From NCBI GenBank assembly GCA_030512335.1, contig JAULSU010000006.1:4030001-4094000 (forward strand): 64,000 nt of DNA. Reading direction: 5' to 3'. The notes under the pieces were generated by a model that did no database searches, was not told where the DNA came from, and was given only the letters and a program-made list of their open reading frames with translations. This stretch comes from Immersiella caudata. Taxonomy: Eukaryota > Ascomycota > Sordariomycetes > Sordariales > Lasiosphaeriaceae. Position numbers and translations under genes: made by a program. Of this stretch, positions 1 to 9,707 are shown piece after piece; the first letter of the stretch is position 1, and each line of letters begins with the position of its first letter.

Positions 1-935
1 TCGTAGGTGCTCGTGGGAGAAACGGGGCCGAGGGACTCGGAAGGAGGGGGCATGCTGTAATGCTGCTGCATGGGAGGTGGTCCGCCGTAGCCATAATTCT
101 GCTCGGTAGGAGGAACACCAGGTCCGGGCTGGGTGGTGTTGAGATCTTGGGACTTCTTGCGGCGGATGAGGAAGAAGGCGCCGAGGATGAGGAGACCGAT
201 GACAGCGAGACCACCGACGACGCCCCCGACAATGGCACCAACCGGGGGGGATGATCCACCGCCCTCAGCGGGGGGGAAGGTTGGGGGGACGGTTGTAGTG
301 GTGATGCGGCCTCCGGTGGTCGTGGACTCGGAGGTAGGAGTAGTGGTACGTCCGCGTGGGGTGGTTCCTGGGTTCGCGGCTGCGCTGGGGATGAAGCTGA
401 GCACAGCGCCGCCAAGCTCGGAGACGGTCAAGGTGCGGTCGTCCTGGTTGTTGTAGGTGAAGAGGACGGATTGGGGGGCAGTGACGGGCGTCGCCGCGCA
501 CCTGTAGTCGCGGATGCCCGAGGGATAGGCATAGGTACGGCAGTAGGGAGAGGCCGTGTCGGTGCAGAGGAGGTTGAAGCTGTTGCTCTGGCAGACGTCG
601 TTGCAGGATGCCGGGTCGATGGCCGCTTCGCGGTTGAAGCAGCGGAGGTACGAGGGATCCTCATCTCCGAAGCCGCAAAAGACGGCGCCGATGTATTGCG
701 ACTCCCACAAACACGTCTTTTTGTTCTCGCAGGTGATGGCTGCGCCGGGCGCGCCCGAGAGGAAACCGCACGTGAAATCGGGGGCTTTGGTCACGGTGAA
801 AGTTGTTGAGCTGCTGGTCGTGGCTTGGCGTTTTCTCGCATCGGCATCACGGACGAGGACCGGTGCGGGGGTCGGAGCCGGTTCGTCATGCTTGACCTCC
901 TGCGCCGCCGAGAGGAACTTCCCAAATCCCGACAT
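1..935 (-). CDS. Single-pass membrane glycoprotein, 3' end outside window
   Basis: The frame is open from an ATG at 935 to the left edge with no stop, so the C-terminus is missing. Residues 1-40 lack a clear signal peptide. Residues 45-150 are a cysteine-rich extracellular-type module with motifs FTCGFLSG, CLWESQYIGAVFCGFGDE, CNDVCQSNSFNLLCTD and GIRDYRCA. A Ser/Thr/Pro-rich stalk follows, then a membrane helix (GAIVGGVVGGLAVIGLLILG) flanked by RRKK on the inside, then a Gly/Pro/Tyr-rich cytoplasmic tail. This architecture is common among fungal cell-surface proteins. Surface sensing or wall contact is an inference. The true start may lie further upstream in an unseen exon that supplies a signal peptide. 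Confidence 0.75.
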   Translation of the reverse strand, partial: MSGFGKFLSAAQEVKHDEPAPTPAPVLVRDADARKRQATTSSSTTFTVTKAPDFTCGFLSGAPGAAITCENKKTCLWESQYIGAVFCGFGDEDPSYLRCFNREAAIDPASCNDVCQSNSFNLLCTDTASPYCRTYAYPSGIRDYRCAATPVTAPQSVLFTYNNQDDRTLTVSELGGAVLSFIPSAAANPGTTPRGRTTTPTSESTTTGGRITTTTVPPTFPPAEGGGSSPPVGAIVGGVVGGLAVIGLLILGAFFLIRRKKSQDLNTTQPGPGVPPTEQNYGYGGPPPMQQHYSMPPPSESLGPVSPTSTY

Positions 936-2979
936 GGTGATGATGGCGACGATGCGGGGGGGGGGAAATGCTGTGGTGGAGGAAAAACTGAGGAAGGGGG
1001 GAACGAACTCCAAGTCCAAGAAAAGCGGAAAAGAGGAGGGCGGAGGGATTTTGAGCCGCGGTGCGTTGCACTATTATTGTCACGGGAGTTAAGCTAACAG
1101 GGGACCCATGGCGCCATGGAACCATCACCGTCCAGGGTCCCGTTGAAGTATTGAACGCGTGGTGTTGCCATTGGCCCAGACCCCTCGCTAACTGCACCTC
1201 GTGTCTTGGCTTGCAGGAGCTGAACGCCTCTCGACGAAAACGGCCCCAAGGCTGCGGAAAGGGTGTGAGACACTGCACAAACGGATAGATCGGGACGAAT
1301 GAAATGAAAGTTGGGGGGATGCGTTCAATGTGGATCGGGCATGCAACTATCGACAGATTGCATTGCAGAGCCTCATTGTATTCGCTGTTCTGTTGCCGAG
1401 GTTCAGAGCCTAATACTTTCAGTCGTTGTCAGTCAGTCTGGATGATCAGCATGCAGCGCCCGGAGATCCCTGAACACATCGCGAAGGGTGCAAAAGGAAA
1501 TGCGGGGGAACCGAAATGACTCATCTTGAAACAAATAACACTGGTATCCTCCGCGCAGTGCTCGGGACACAAGGGGTGCCACGACAACGACCCGAAAAGT
1601 GACGGCTGAACCGGATTGAAGAAAACCCGGGGACAAAGGGCAATCCTACCTGAGTGGGCGCAATTGCATGAGAATGGGCTTACCCGCTGTCAATGGCACT
1701 TGCAGTCATGAACCCGCAAGAGATACGTCGTTGCCGTCGCCGAGGGATCGAGCCGACTGACCAAACCGGCTCTGTTGTCCGCAGGTTTTCAGTGCCGCAT
1801 TCGAGTTCTTCTGCCACCAGACGAATCCTGCATCGTGTTTTGAGGCGAGGAGAGATGTGTGATTGGGATTGTTTGTTCGACGCGTTGGTGGGTTCGATCC
1901 GGTGTGCAGACGGAGCTGGAGGAGGAAGGAGGTGCGAAAATTGCGTTTGGGTGTGTTGGGGAGGGCACCTTCCGGCACTCGAGGATTCAACTTAAAAAAA
2001 AAGCATCATGTGCTCCTCCATCTTGTCCACTTTTGACCGCCTGGGCAATCTCTTCCAGGGCATTGGTTCCTACCTCAACTGATGGTTATCGCAGCGAGCT
2101 GAGAGCAAAAGTCGGGATCTGAAGGTCTGCGAAGGGATGCCAGCACAACTCGTTCAAATCTCATGATTTCGAAACATCGTCAACTCAGTTGGCGCTGGGA
2201 GCCAACGGCCTCAGACGCCGCTGTCTTTGACTATGCATCATCCCTTGGTATCTCGACCCCGATTCTGCCCGATCCCTTCGACAATCGGATTTGCTGCGTT
2301 ACATTGACGCCCGCGTTGATGCAACTTCGCAGCGACACCAATTCCACCTTTATTCGAGATAGAAGGGCAGCGGCGGAAATGGTCTGAGCAGACTCGAGGA
2401 TTCGACAGTTCTCGATGGTGCTCTGAGGACCAATGCCAAAAAAGAGCAGTGTTGTTTCCTCAAACTCTGGTCTGGATCTTTCCACAGGAGCCAGCCTCAC
2501 AGTAGCCACAAATTTCCTGAAACGCTCAAGCGGGGAGGGAAGAATTCATGGGATTGATGTCAACAGAAGGCTTCCTCGAGCCCACCCAGTAGCCACAATT
2601 TCAGGGCATGAGCCTGGGTGGGCCAAGTGGTCGGGCCAACATATAGGTGACGAGCTGAATGGGTTGGTTGAGTCAGGATGAAGGTGGAAACTGCGCGTAA
2701 TCATTGACTCCACTTCAATCACCCAAGCAAACGACAGGGGAGCTCTAGTTGCTGTTCCCACTTCATGTGGCGCGGTCTCAGACGTGGTGGCTGGTGGTGT
2801 GGCTTGTGCACAAAGAAACACATGGCGCCAGGCCCAACTGGGAGTGGGGCGCGCTATGTTGCCCACGTGATCGCCAAGACAGACCTGAAACACCAAACAC
2901 CATCTCAACCCCTAACCATCGACGAAGACCTGAACCGAGAACCATCAACCCGTGAGAAAAACATCCTTAACCATCCACA
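936..2979. other. Intergenic, 2 kb
   Basis: Upstream regions of two diverging genes. Open frames here overlap in several phases without conserved motifs. I see no tRNA, domain or repeat array. Confidence 0.5.
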
Positions 2980-3465
2980 ATGGCTCCCCTCGTAACACTC
3001 CTCAACTTCGCCATCGTCGGCACGGCCGGGTACTCCCTGTACCACTCATTACAGTCTATCCCCACGTTACGCCAATACGAAGATGAAGCTAAGAAAGCTG
3101 CTAAAAAACCTGCCGACACCAAAAACACTGTCGGCGCTGGTATCGCGATGGTAACCACCAACTTCCCTCTCAAAAGCGTCGTTCTAACACCCAGGTAGAC
3201 TCTTATCTCCCTCTTCGCCGCATTGCATCGTCTCCTCTTTCCGCCTCCCCATGGTGTCTATGGCATTCTCTGGCTAGCAGCGCTCTGTCTCGGCGAGTTT
3301 GCTACCTCGAGCTATCTCCGATCATTCTGGGGAGATGAGGAAAAGGTGCCTCTCATGGAAAAGCACAACGAATCGATATCCCACAACATGGAGGTCATGA
3401 GGATCTGTGATGATCTTGCGTTGCTGTGGGGTATTGCGGCCGCGTTGGCTTACTTTGGGTATTAG
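2980..3465 (+). CDS. Small multi-pass membrane protein, one intron
   Basis: Exons 2980-3150 and 3199-3465 give 145 residues. Reading straight through meets TAG at 3196. Removing a 48-nt intron (GTAACC at 3151, branch CTAAC, acceptor TAG at 3198) restores the frame and completes a hydrophobic helix across the junction. There are about three to four hydrophobic segments: an N-terminal one near residues 5-20, one around the splice junction (TLISLFAALHRLLF), one near GILWLAALCLGEF, and a C-terminal one (LALLWGIAAALAYFGY). Between the first two lies a basic loop rich in Lys and Ala. I do not recognise the family; function is unknown. Confidence 0.65.
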
Positions 3466-4016
3466 GTGGTGGTCTTAAGATGGATGTATGGAGGAAGGAA
3501 CCCCTGGACGAATCGGTGGCATGTTGAAAGAGGTGCATGGACGCTGGCCGTCTAGGAGAGCATAGCAGACTCGTCATGAGCATGGAATATTACTAGTATT
3601 GTGTACATTCTCAGGAAAAGTGACGTGTCTGAATGTTTGCTTGTGCATGTTCGCTTGCACAGTGTGTCGCGTGGGGCGGTTTTGTAGCATCCAGTGTGCG
3701 ATTGCATGCTGCTTTGGGACGACCGCTCGGCGCCTCAATGAGGGGTGTCACGTCAAGCTGTGCCACTCAAAAACGTGGCAGATTTGGTTTGGGAGCAAGC
3801 ACGGATCATACTGGTGTGACGGGCGCCTCAGACCGTGATATGGGCTGCAGTGGTCGTGCCTTCCTCGCCTGTGGTACAGTATCAACGGGCAGGAGCGACT
3901 CGCCCAATCAATCGGTGGCAACGACAATGCGGTCAGTGTCGTGGCACCTGATATAACCTGGAAGGTGCAAGAACCGATCCCAGCTTTTGGGGATCTCCAC
4001 TGCCATTCCATTCCTC
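3466..4016. other. Intergenic
   Basis: About 550 bases between two genes on the same strand. Nothing recognisable. Confidence 0.5.
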
Positions 4017-5306
4017 ATGGCTCAATTCTGGCACTGGCGGCACTCCGCATTCAAACTCTTCACCTACTTCGCCATCGCCATCGCCGCGCACCTAGCCGCC
4101 GGGCAAACCATCGCCATGGAGAGTCTTGATAACGTCTTTGCCAAAGCTGTCGCTGAGAAGCGCGTGCCGGGAATAGCGGTCGCGGCATTGAACCGAGACG
4201 GCAGCATCATCTACAAGAATTCATGGGGCACAGTCGACATCGACGATCCGTCCTCCGCACCCATGACCTCGACCACAAAGATCCAGATTGCCTCCATGAC
4301 CAAGGTCGTCGTCAGCGTGGCCGCTTTGCAGCTCTTGGAGCAAGGAAAGCTCAGCATGAATGACCTGGTCGAAGACTACATCCCTGCCTGGGAAAACATC
4401 ACCGTCCTCGATGGCTTCGACGCCAATGACAAGCCTATTCTGCGCGCTCCCAAGACCAAGGCCACCACCCTCCACCTTTTCACCCACACCGCTGGTCCTG
4501 GTGCCTGGTTCCTCAACGAAAACCTCAACAAATACAGCCTTCTGACCGGCAAGCCCGGCCAGATTTGGGCTGACCCGCTTCACCCAGATCCCTTGGCCTC
4601 CGACCCCGGCACCGCTTGGAACTACGGCCACAGCACTGACTATCTCGGCCACGTCATCGAGGCCATTTCGGGTTTGCGATTGGATGTCTACATCGGGCAA
4701 AACATCCTTCAACCCCTCGGCCTCACCAACACCGGCCTCGTCTCCCACGAGATCCACTCCCATTTCCGCGACCCCAATGACACAATCACCTCCACCCCGC
4801 CTGTCGCCCTTGACCCGTCTTATCCCCCTTTCGGCGGAGGCTACCTCGTCTCCACTCTTGACGACTACTCCAACTTTCTCCTCACCTTGGTCAACTACGG
4901 CACCCATCCGATTAGCGGCGTTACCCTTCTGCAGCCTTCTACCGTCAAGGACTACCTCTTCACAGACCTCCTTGCACTTGCCCTGTCCAACTCCACTGCT
5001 TGCAAGAACCCTAACTCAGGAGGGCCTATCCCCCTTTGGAACTCTCTAACCCCTTCGTTGTCCAACTCGTACGAGTTCCTGCCGGGAACAGCCAAGGGAT
5101 GGTCCGCTGGGTTCCTGGTCAACAATGAGGACATCAAAGGAAGAAGAAGAAAGGGAGGTGGTACATGGGCGGGAATTTTCAATTCGTTCTATTGGGTGGA
5201 TTTGGAGGCGGGGAAGCTAGGCGTGGTGTTTACGAATTTGTTGCCATTTTTGGACGGGGAGGTGCTGGCCTTGTTTGAGAGGTTGGAGAGGGAGGTTTAT
5301 AAGTGA
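4017..5306 (+). CDS. Secreted serine beta-lactamase-like hydrolase
   Basis: A single-exon frame of 429 residues. I chose the ATG at 4017 because it precedes a signal-peptide-like hydrophobic run (FTYFAIAIAAHLAAG); an in-frame ATG at 3987 is possible. The class C beta-lactamase/esterase nucleophile motif SMTK is at residues 93-96 (Ser93, Lys96). WNYGHSTDYLGHVIEAISG near 201-219 supplies the second catalytic element (Tyr203), and FGGGYLVSTLDDYSNF follows near residue 270. This is the layout of the penicillin-binding-protein/LovD-like family, which fungi use as esterases and transesterases. The substrate cannot be inferred. It is the only enzyme in its neighbourhood, so there is no biosynthetic cluster. 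Confidence 0.85.
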   Translation: MAQFWHWRHSAFKLFTYFAIAIAAHLAAGQTIAMESLDNVFAKAVAEKRVPGIAVAALNRDGSIIYKNSWGTVDIDDPSSAPMTSTTKIQIASMTKVVVSVAALQLLEQGKLSMNDLVEDYIPAWENITVLDGFDANDKPILRAPKTKATTLHLFTHTAGPGAWFLNENLNKYSLLTGKPGQIWADPLHPDPLASDPGTAWNYGHSTDYLGHVIEAISGLRLDVYIGQNILQPLGLTNTGLVSHEIHSHFRDPNDTITSTPPVALDPSYPPFGGGYLVSTLDDYSNFLLTLVNYGTHPISGVTLLQPSTVKDYLFTDLLALALSNSTACKNPNSGGPIPLWNSLTPSLSNSYEFLPGTAKGWSAGFLVNNEDIKGRRRKGGGTWAGIFNSFYWVDLEAGKLGVVFTNLLPFLDGEVLALFERLEREVYK

Positions 5307-5398
5307 GTGCGAGGGAGAGTGGCAGAATGATGAGGCCGGAACGGGAGAACAGGGGTACGCTTTTTGCTTATTTGAGGTGAGACAAAATGGAGAACAGT

Positions 5399-6745
5399 TT
5401 ATTGTTCTTTTCGTCCCTTTGTTATATCCCGAATCGAAGGAAAGAAATGTCTGTACGCCTGGTTCATCACCATCCCGTCCAAGGGCTTCCCTCGCGATGC
5501 CGCAAGTTTTGCAACCTCCATGAACACCATCACATCTCGCATCTCCGGGGCCGACAAGTGTCGGGTGTGCAAGGAAGACTGGTACTCGGAATCCATCTCC
5601 TCCTTCAAGTCCAAGTCCTCACTGTTGATGTACATCCCTTTTGCAATCTCCCTCTGCAACTCCTCATCAATCGCAATCCCCATCTTCTGGGCATACTTGA
5701 TGAAGAAACCCGCCCTTGACCACCGATCCGAATACTTCCTATGCCGCGGATGCATCGACCGAAGACAGACAGGTATCACCTTCATCAGAGCTCCCCGCAC
5801 GGATGCTTGCCCTTCTTCGTAGTCGGGAACAATCTCCCCCGCAGCGACATCATCCGCCAACCCTAACAACGCATAGACATAATCCCTCGGGTCCCCCGCC
5901 TGAGACCGACAATCATACGACCTCTTCAGCCACGAAAACAACCTCTTATTGCCCAATATTGAATCTTCATCCCCTTCCACCTCCTGCTTTAGAAGCAACC
6001 TCGAAAAGAAGTGAACGTGCGTCGGCGGCGAACTTTGACCCCTTTTCCACCTTTTATCTTGAAACTGCGAACCCTCGAGTGACATTACACTGATGTATTC
6101 CCTAAATTCGTCGTCGTACGGGACCGCCTCCCTCCCGCATCTAACCTCGATTGTTTTCGCGAGAAAGAACTCCTGCATGATCCACACCCTCGTCCAGTAT
6201 GATCGGTACGCAATGCTGATTAGCGCTGCCATTTCCTCGTCGCTTATATCCCGACATTCGGCCTTTTCTCGTAGGACTTTCTTATCTGCAATGAGAGACA
6301 TTGCGACGGAGCTGTTGTCCGCCTCGGGACCAAGCCAGGCGATTACCGAGGTGGCGGAGCGAAAGATGGTGGACATTAGGCCGACTTGGTGGGATTTTTC
6401 GAGCGGGGAGCATTGATTGATGCAGAGGGCATCGATCCAGAGGGTTACGTCCTCGTTCGGACTTCGGATTTCGACGAGGGCGTGGGAGAGGTTTGCTTGG
6501 ATGGGGCGGGAGAAGGGCAGATTATTGATTGTGAGGGGGGCGAAGGAGAGATCGGGTTGGGAACCCCATTCGTAAGAGAGGGCGCGGTAGGGAGGACTTT
6601 GGTCCATGGGGATGTGGGTGAGGGTGCAGGTGATGGGGGCGTCGCGGGGGCTAGGGTGGAGGGTGAGGAGACGGATGGAGTCAGGGGTTTCCAGGGCCTG
6701 GTAGGTGTATACGCCCGCCGGTGATGGAAGATAATGGTCGGCCAT
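5399..6745 (-). CDS. HET-domain (heterokaryon incompatibility) protein
   Basis: An uninterrupted frame of 448 residues from the ATG at 6745; the longer frame to 6793 begins with GTG and is not used. The three HET blocks are clear: ALSYEWG at residues 55-61, LWIDALCINQ at 102-111, and the segment ending VIAWLGP at 134-140. The remainder is helical with several Trp/Tyr residues and no NACHT, WD40 or ankyrin repeats. HET proteins trigger cell death after fusion of incompatible hyphae. The gene is convergent with the hydrolase, with stops only about 90 bases apart. Whether this allele is polymorphic or active cannot be told from one sequence. Confidence 0.88.
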   Translation of the reverse strand: MADHYLPSPAGVYTYQALETPDSIRLLTLHPSPRDAPITCTLTHIPMDQSPPYRALSYEWGSQPDLSFAPLTINNLPFSRPIQANLSHALVEIRSPNEDVTLWIDALCINQCSPLEKSHQVGLMSTIFRSATSVIAWLGPEADNSSVAMSLIADKKVLREKAECRDISDEEMAALISIAYRSYWTRVWIMQEFFLAKTIEVRCGREAVPYDDEFREYISVMSLEGSQFQDKRWKRGQSSPPTHVHFFSRLLLKQEVEGDEDSILGNKRLFSWLKRSYDCRSQAGDPRDYVYALLGLADDVAAGEIVPDYEEGQASVRGALMKVIPVCLRSMHPRHRKYSDRWSRAGFFIKYAQKMGIAIDEELQREIAKGMYINSEDLDLKEEMDSEYQSSLHTRHLSAPEMRDVMVFMEVAKLAASRGKPLDGMVMNQAYRHFFPSIRDITKGRKEQ

Positions 6746-7394
6746 GGCTTGGGGTCGTACTCTTGAAATGGGGAAAAAGGGGGTTTGATCCACTCAAGCG
6801 CAGATCAAAGTGGTGGTGATGACTTGGTGAAGCTGTTGATGGTCTGCGGGGAAATGCCAAGTCTCAGAGAGCTGCAGTCAATGTGCTTTTAACACAGTCT
6901 TGGCGTGTTCATCTTGTTGACGGCTTCTCCGGTCAACCCAACCGAGTTTGGTGGCTTGTCATTGGTGATCTAATTAGATAGGGCCAATTGAAATTTACCA
7001 AACATCTGAATTTGACGCCACCAGAGGTCAGGGAACAGGGGGCTGTGTTAGCACCAGCTCTCAGTGAAATTGTGGCGCAGGTTAAGACGCGCAGAACGAC
7101 GACATCACCACCCCAACCATTTCCAAGTCCCTCACGGTCCCACAGTCCCACAACCAAACCATGGATTCATCACAACCCCTCCTCCACCTCCGACTCCGCG
7201 TCGTCAACTCATCCGGCTCCAAAAAAGGAAACAAGGACGGACCCTCAACCTCAAACAACAGCAAGAAATAGACAACGATCCGAGGAGGAGTGTGTATGCC
7301 ACTATATGATTTAAACGACGACAGCGAATCATCCTCCCGGTCGATTTCCTCAAGGGGGAACGGCACAGAAAGCAAAAAAGCAAGAAGAAATGCT
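6746..7394. other. Intergenic, upstream of HET gene
   Basis: About 650 bases. Overlapping short frames without motifs; nothing else seen. Confidence 0.45.
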
Positions 7395-7463
7395 AGCTTA
7401 GACTGGTTTCGATCTGGTGACCTCCGGGTTACGAGCCCGGCACTTCCCCTGAGCTACTAAGCT
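7395..7463 (-). tRNA. tRNA-Thr(CGT)-like, degenerate
   Basis: Read on the minus strand, 69 nt start and end with perfectly pairing 7-nt arms (AGCTTAG/CTAAGCT). A D-arm-like TAGCTCAGGGG follows, then a five-pair anticodon stem CCGGG/CCCGG enclosing CTCGTAA, which places anticodon CGT (Thr). The T-arm is poor: ACCAG-ATCGAAA-CCAGT has two mismatches, and the TTC of the T-loop is ATC. The molecule is 3-4 nt short. It is either a degraded tRNA gene or a pseudogene. Confidence 0.5.
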
Positions 7464-7766
7464 TGTTGCTTGTTGGATAAGGGCAAGGACAGGGAGATTT
7501 GAGTCATAATACCAGGTCAGGCTGTATACGAGTAGTTCTCACCTCGGGGCTTGCATGTGGGCTTCCGGGTGGAGCGTGTTGCAATTGTTTTCACAGGCTG
7601 CAAAGCTTCGGCAGCTTGAAAGCGAAAATGATCACGCAGTTGCAACAGCGGAGGAAAGGAGAGAGGCGGAATTCCCAGATACCCAGCGCTGATTTAATGC
7701 ACACTTTGCTCCTCTGAGGGTGTTGGTAAAACCCAAAGAGCTCAGATAAATCAAGCAAAAAACAAT

Positions 7767-7862
7767 GCCCAATAACAGGATTGAACTGTTGACCTTCGCA
7801 TGACTTGATATCTCGCAGTGGAGGTATTAGTACGACGCTCTAACCAGCTGAGCTAATCAGGC
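7767..7862 (-). tRNA. tRNA-Ile(AAT) with a 23-nt intron
   Basis: On the minus strand the acceptor arm GCCTGAT pairs with ATTGGGC (two G-U pairs). The D-arm is TAGCTCAGCTGGTTAGAGC. The anticodon stem TCGTA/TGCGA encloses CTAATA, then an intron at 7802-7824 inserted one base 3' of the anticodon, the standard nuclear position. The T-arm AACAG-TTCAATC-CTGTT is perfect. After intron removal the length is 73 nt. Both internal promoter boxes look intact. The anticodon AAT occupies 7826-7828. Confidence 0.85.
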
Positions 7863-8204
7863 TGCTTTATTTCATGTTGAAGTTGTGAGGGACATTCGGT
7901 CATGACGCAGCCCGGGAAAGTCGCGCGAGGGGGATTCAGGGGTTAGCCCTTCGTATCGTGAGCCTGCTCATTCCTCACAACAAAATCCTGCGCCTTGATG
8001 CAGTCTTGTGTCGACCCTGTCAGGTGATGCGCTGCAAGTACCGCGAGAGTACAAAGTGACATTGGATGGTGCTATGGCATCTGAAAAGACTGACGTTCTT
8101 CCCCACCCCAACACACCTACACACCTTGGGCAGCCACCGACGACGACCGGCTCAAACTATTTCGAAGCTCTGCGCACAACCATCTCAACTTTGACCCAAA
8201 CCTC
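7863..8204. other. Spacer between tRNA and conserved protein gene
   Basis: About 340 bases covering the tRNA upstream flank and the downstream flank of the next gene. No further feature. Confidence 0.4.
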
Positions 8205-9707
8205 TCACTCCTTCATGGTAAACGGCTGCGGATCCGTCGGCACCAGCGTCGCCACGCTGACATGTGGCCATGTCAGCATTCCATCAGTTACAGGTGGCCC
8301 AAAGTTCAGATTAACATTCTGCGAGTATTGAATCTGAATGCCAGGCACCTTAATGGTCTTCCTCTCCGAGACACCACCCGGCGGCGCGGTGATGGCGAAT
8401 CTCGGCGTCGGAGCCCTAGCTCCAGGGGGCAAGGAAGCCAACAGGATCTGGGTGCTGCCCGGGGCCATCTTGCCGACAACAACATCGTACTCAACCAGCT
8501 CGATGAAGAAGGTGGCCGTCATGAAGTCGGCGTGGGCGTTGGGCTTGTCGCCCTCGCCGGGGGACAGGATGGTGACGCCCTTGGTTGGCTTGTCGGCGTC
8601 CTCTTCGGTTGCCACCACTGGAGCTTGCGGGCCGGCGAGGAAGGCAATGTTGGCGGTGCCGCCAGCGTTGAGCTCCTCAGCGGGGTTGCCCGAGGTGACG
8701 GTGAAGGTGATGGTTTCCTTGATGTTGAGGTTGCTGGTGGTGATGGCGTTCTTGAGGACGAGGTTGGGATTCCTGATGATGTCTGTGGTGATTCTCCCAC
8801 TGTCGCGGAAGGGCTTAAGATCGCCACTTGGCTCTCTGCGGGTATCGTTGCGTCTCTCAGCGTCCATCTGGCGCAAGAATATTTGTCGTCTCCTTTCGGG
8901 CTCCCCAATGACGAACGGCTGGGTGTTGAGTGTCAACGCTTTGCTGTCAAAGTCAGGACCTCCAGGCTTCCCGCCAATGACACTGCCGTTGACCTTCTCG
9001 GGGACGAAGCCTTGGGCGTTGATGGTGGTGCCGTGCGGGATGGATGCCATGCGGCAAATGGTATCTCGGCCCTTTTGGAAGTTGGCGGCCGGAACACGAA
9101 GCCACACACCAGGTTCAAAGTGGATGCCGGAACCCTCGGTGGACCTGGGCTTATCGCCCTTTCCGGTTTCAGGGTTGGTCGTATTCTGGACCGTCTGCAG
9201 ATAGGCGAGTCCGTTGAGGATGAGGTCGCCTTGATCACCGAAACCACGGTTCGGGATGTTGCCAAGAGTCGGGCCAAACGTCAATTGCTCCGTGGTGAGA
9301 TTGAGGATCAACTTGTTGTCGTTGGGTCCATCTGGCGTGTCCTTTGGCAACGGGTCCGGAAAGGGGGTCGGGATCCAGATAAGGTTAAAGCCGTTGCCAG
9401 CGTAGGAGCCCTTGAAGTGCTTGAGGGGAAACGGGGGATCTGTCTCGGGATGGGAACCAGGACCGCCCGGGACGTGGAGTTGCTCGTCCGTCTGAGCCTC
9501 GCCCGATGCTGGCGGTTGGTCTTCCGTCAAGGGCGTCTGATCACCGTCGACGGCCAAGCGCCGGGCAACTTCGGACTTGGCGACCGGGCACTTGTTGAGC
9601 CCGCCGACGGGGGCCCATTGGAATCCGGCGAGGTCAAGACCGGGCGCAGGGTGGGTGATATTCAGGGGAGCAATGATGTGCCCGTCAGCGGTGATCTCAC
9701 TAGCCAT
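8205..9707 (-). CDS. Conserved beta-rich protein, possible lipocalin/nitrobindin-like domain
   Basis: Single exon, 500 residues from the ATG at 9707 (an in-frame ATG at 9746 is possible). No signal peptide. Residues about 80-230 carry the ordered motifs GSYAGNGFNLIWIP, LILNLTTEQLTFGPTLGNIP, GIHFEPGVWLRVPA and MASIPHGTTINAQG. I recall this pattern from a family shared by bacteria and fungi. Alternating beta strands, a G-x-G start and a HFEPG-W strand resemble heme-binding beta-barrels such as nitrobindin, but that is a fold analogy rather than an identification. The C-terminal half (after residue 300) contains a further beta-rich module. Product and ligand are unknown. The gene stands alone, with promoter space on its 5' side. 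Confidence 0.7.
   Translation of the reverse strand: MASEITADGHIIAPLNITHPAPGLDLAGFQWAPVGGLNKCPVAKSEVARRLAVDGDQTPLTEDQPPASGEAQTDEQLHVPGGPGSHPETDPPFPLKHFKGSYAGNGFNLIWIPTPFPDPLPKDTPDGPNDNKLILNLTTEQLTFGPTLGNIPNRGFGDQGDLILNGLAYLQTVQNTTNPETGKGDKPRSTEGSGIHFEPGVWLRVPAANFQKGRDTICRMASIPHGTTINAQGFVPEKVNGSVIGGKPGGPDFDSKALTLNTQPFVIGEPERRRQIFLRQMDAERRNDTRREPSGDLKPFRDSGRITTDIIRNPNLVLKNAITTSNLNIKETITFTVTSGNPAEELNAGGTANIAFLAGPQAPVVATEEDADKPTKGVTILSPGEGDKPNAHADFMTATFFIELVEYDVVVGKMAPGSTQILLASLPPGARAPTPRFAITAPPGGVSERKTIKVPGIQIQYSQNVNLNFGPPVTDGMLTWPHVSVATLVPTDPQPFTMKE

Noticed and set aside
1693..1995. 100-codon plus-strand frame
   Set aside because: Overlapping frames on both strands, no motif, no splice context; treated as intergenic.
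4221..4907. 228-codon minus-strand frame
   Set aside because: Antisense shadow of the beta-lactamase-like gene; Val/Gly/Asp-rich.
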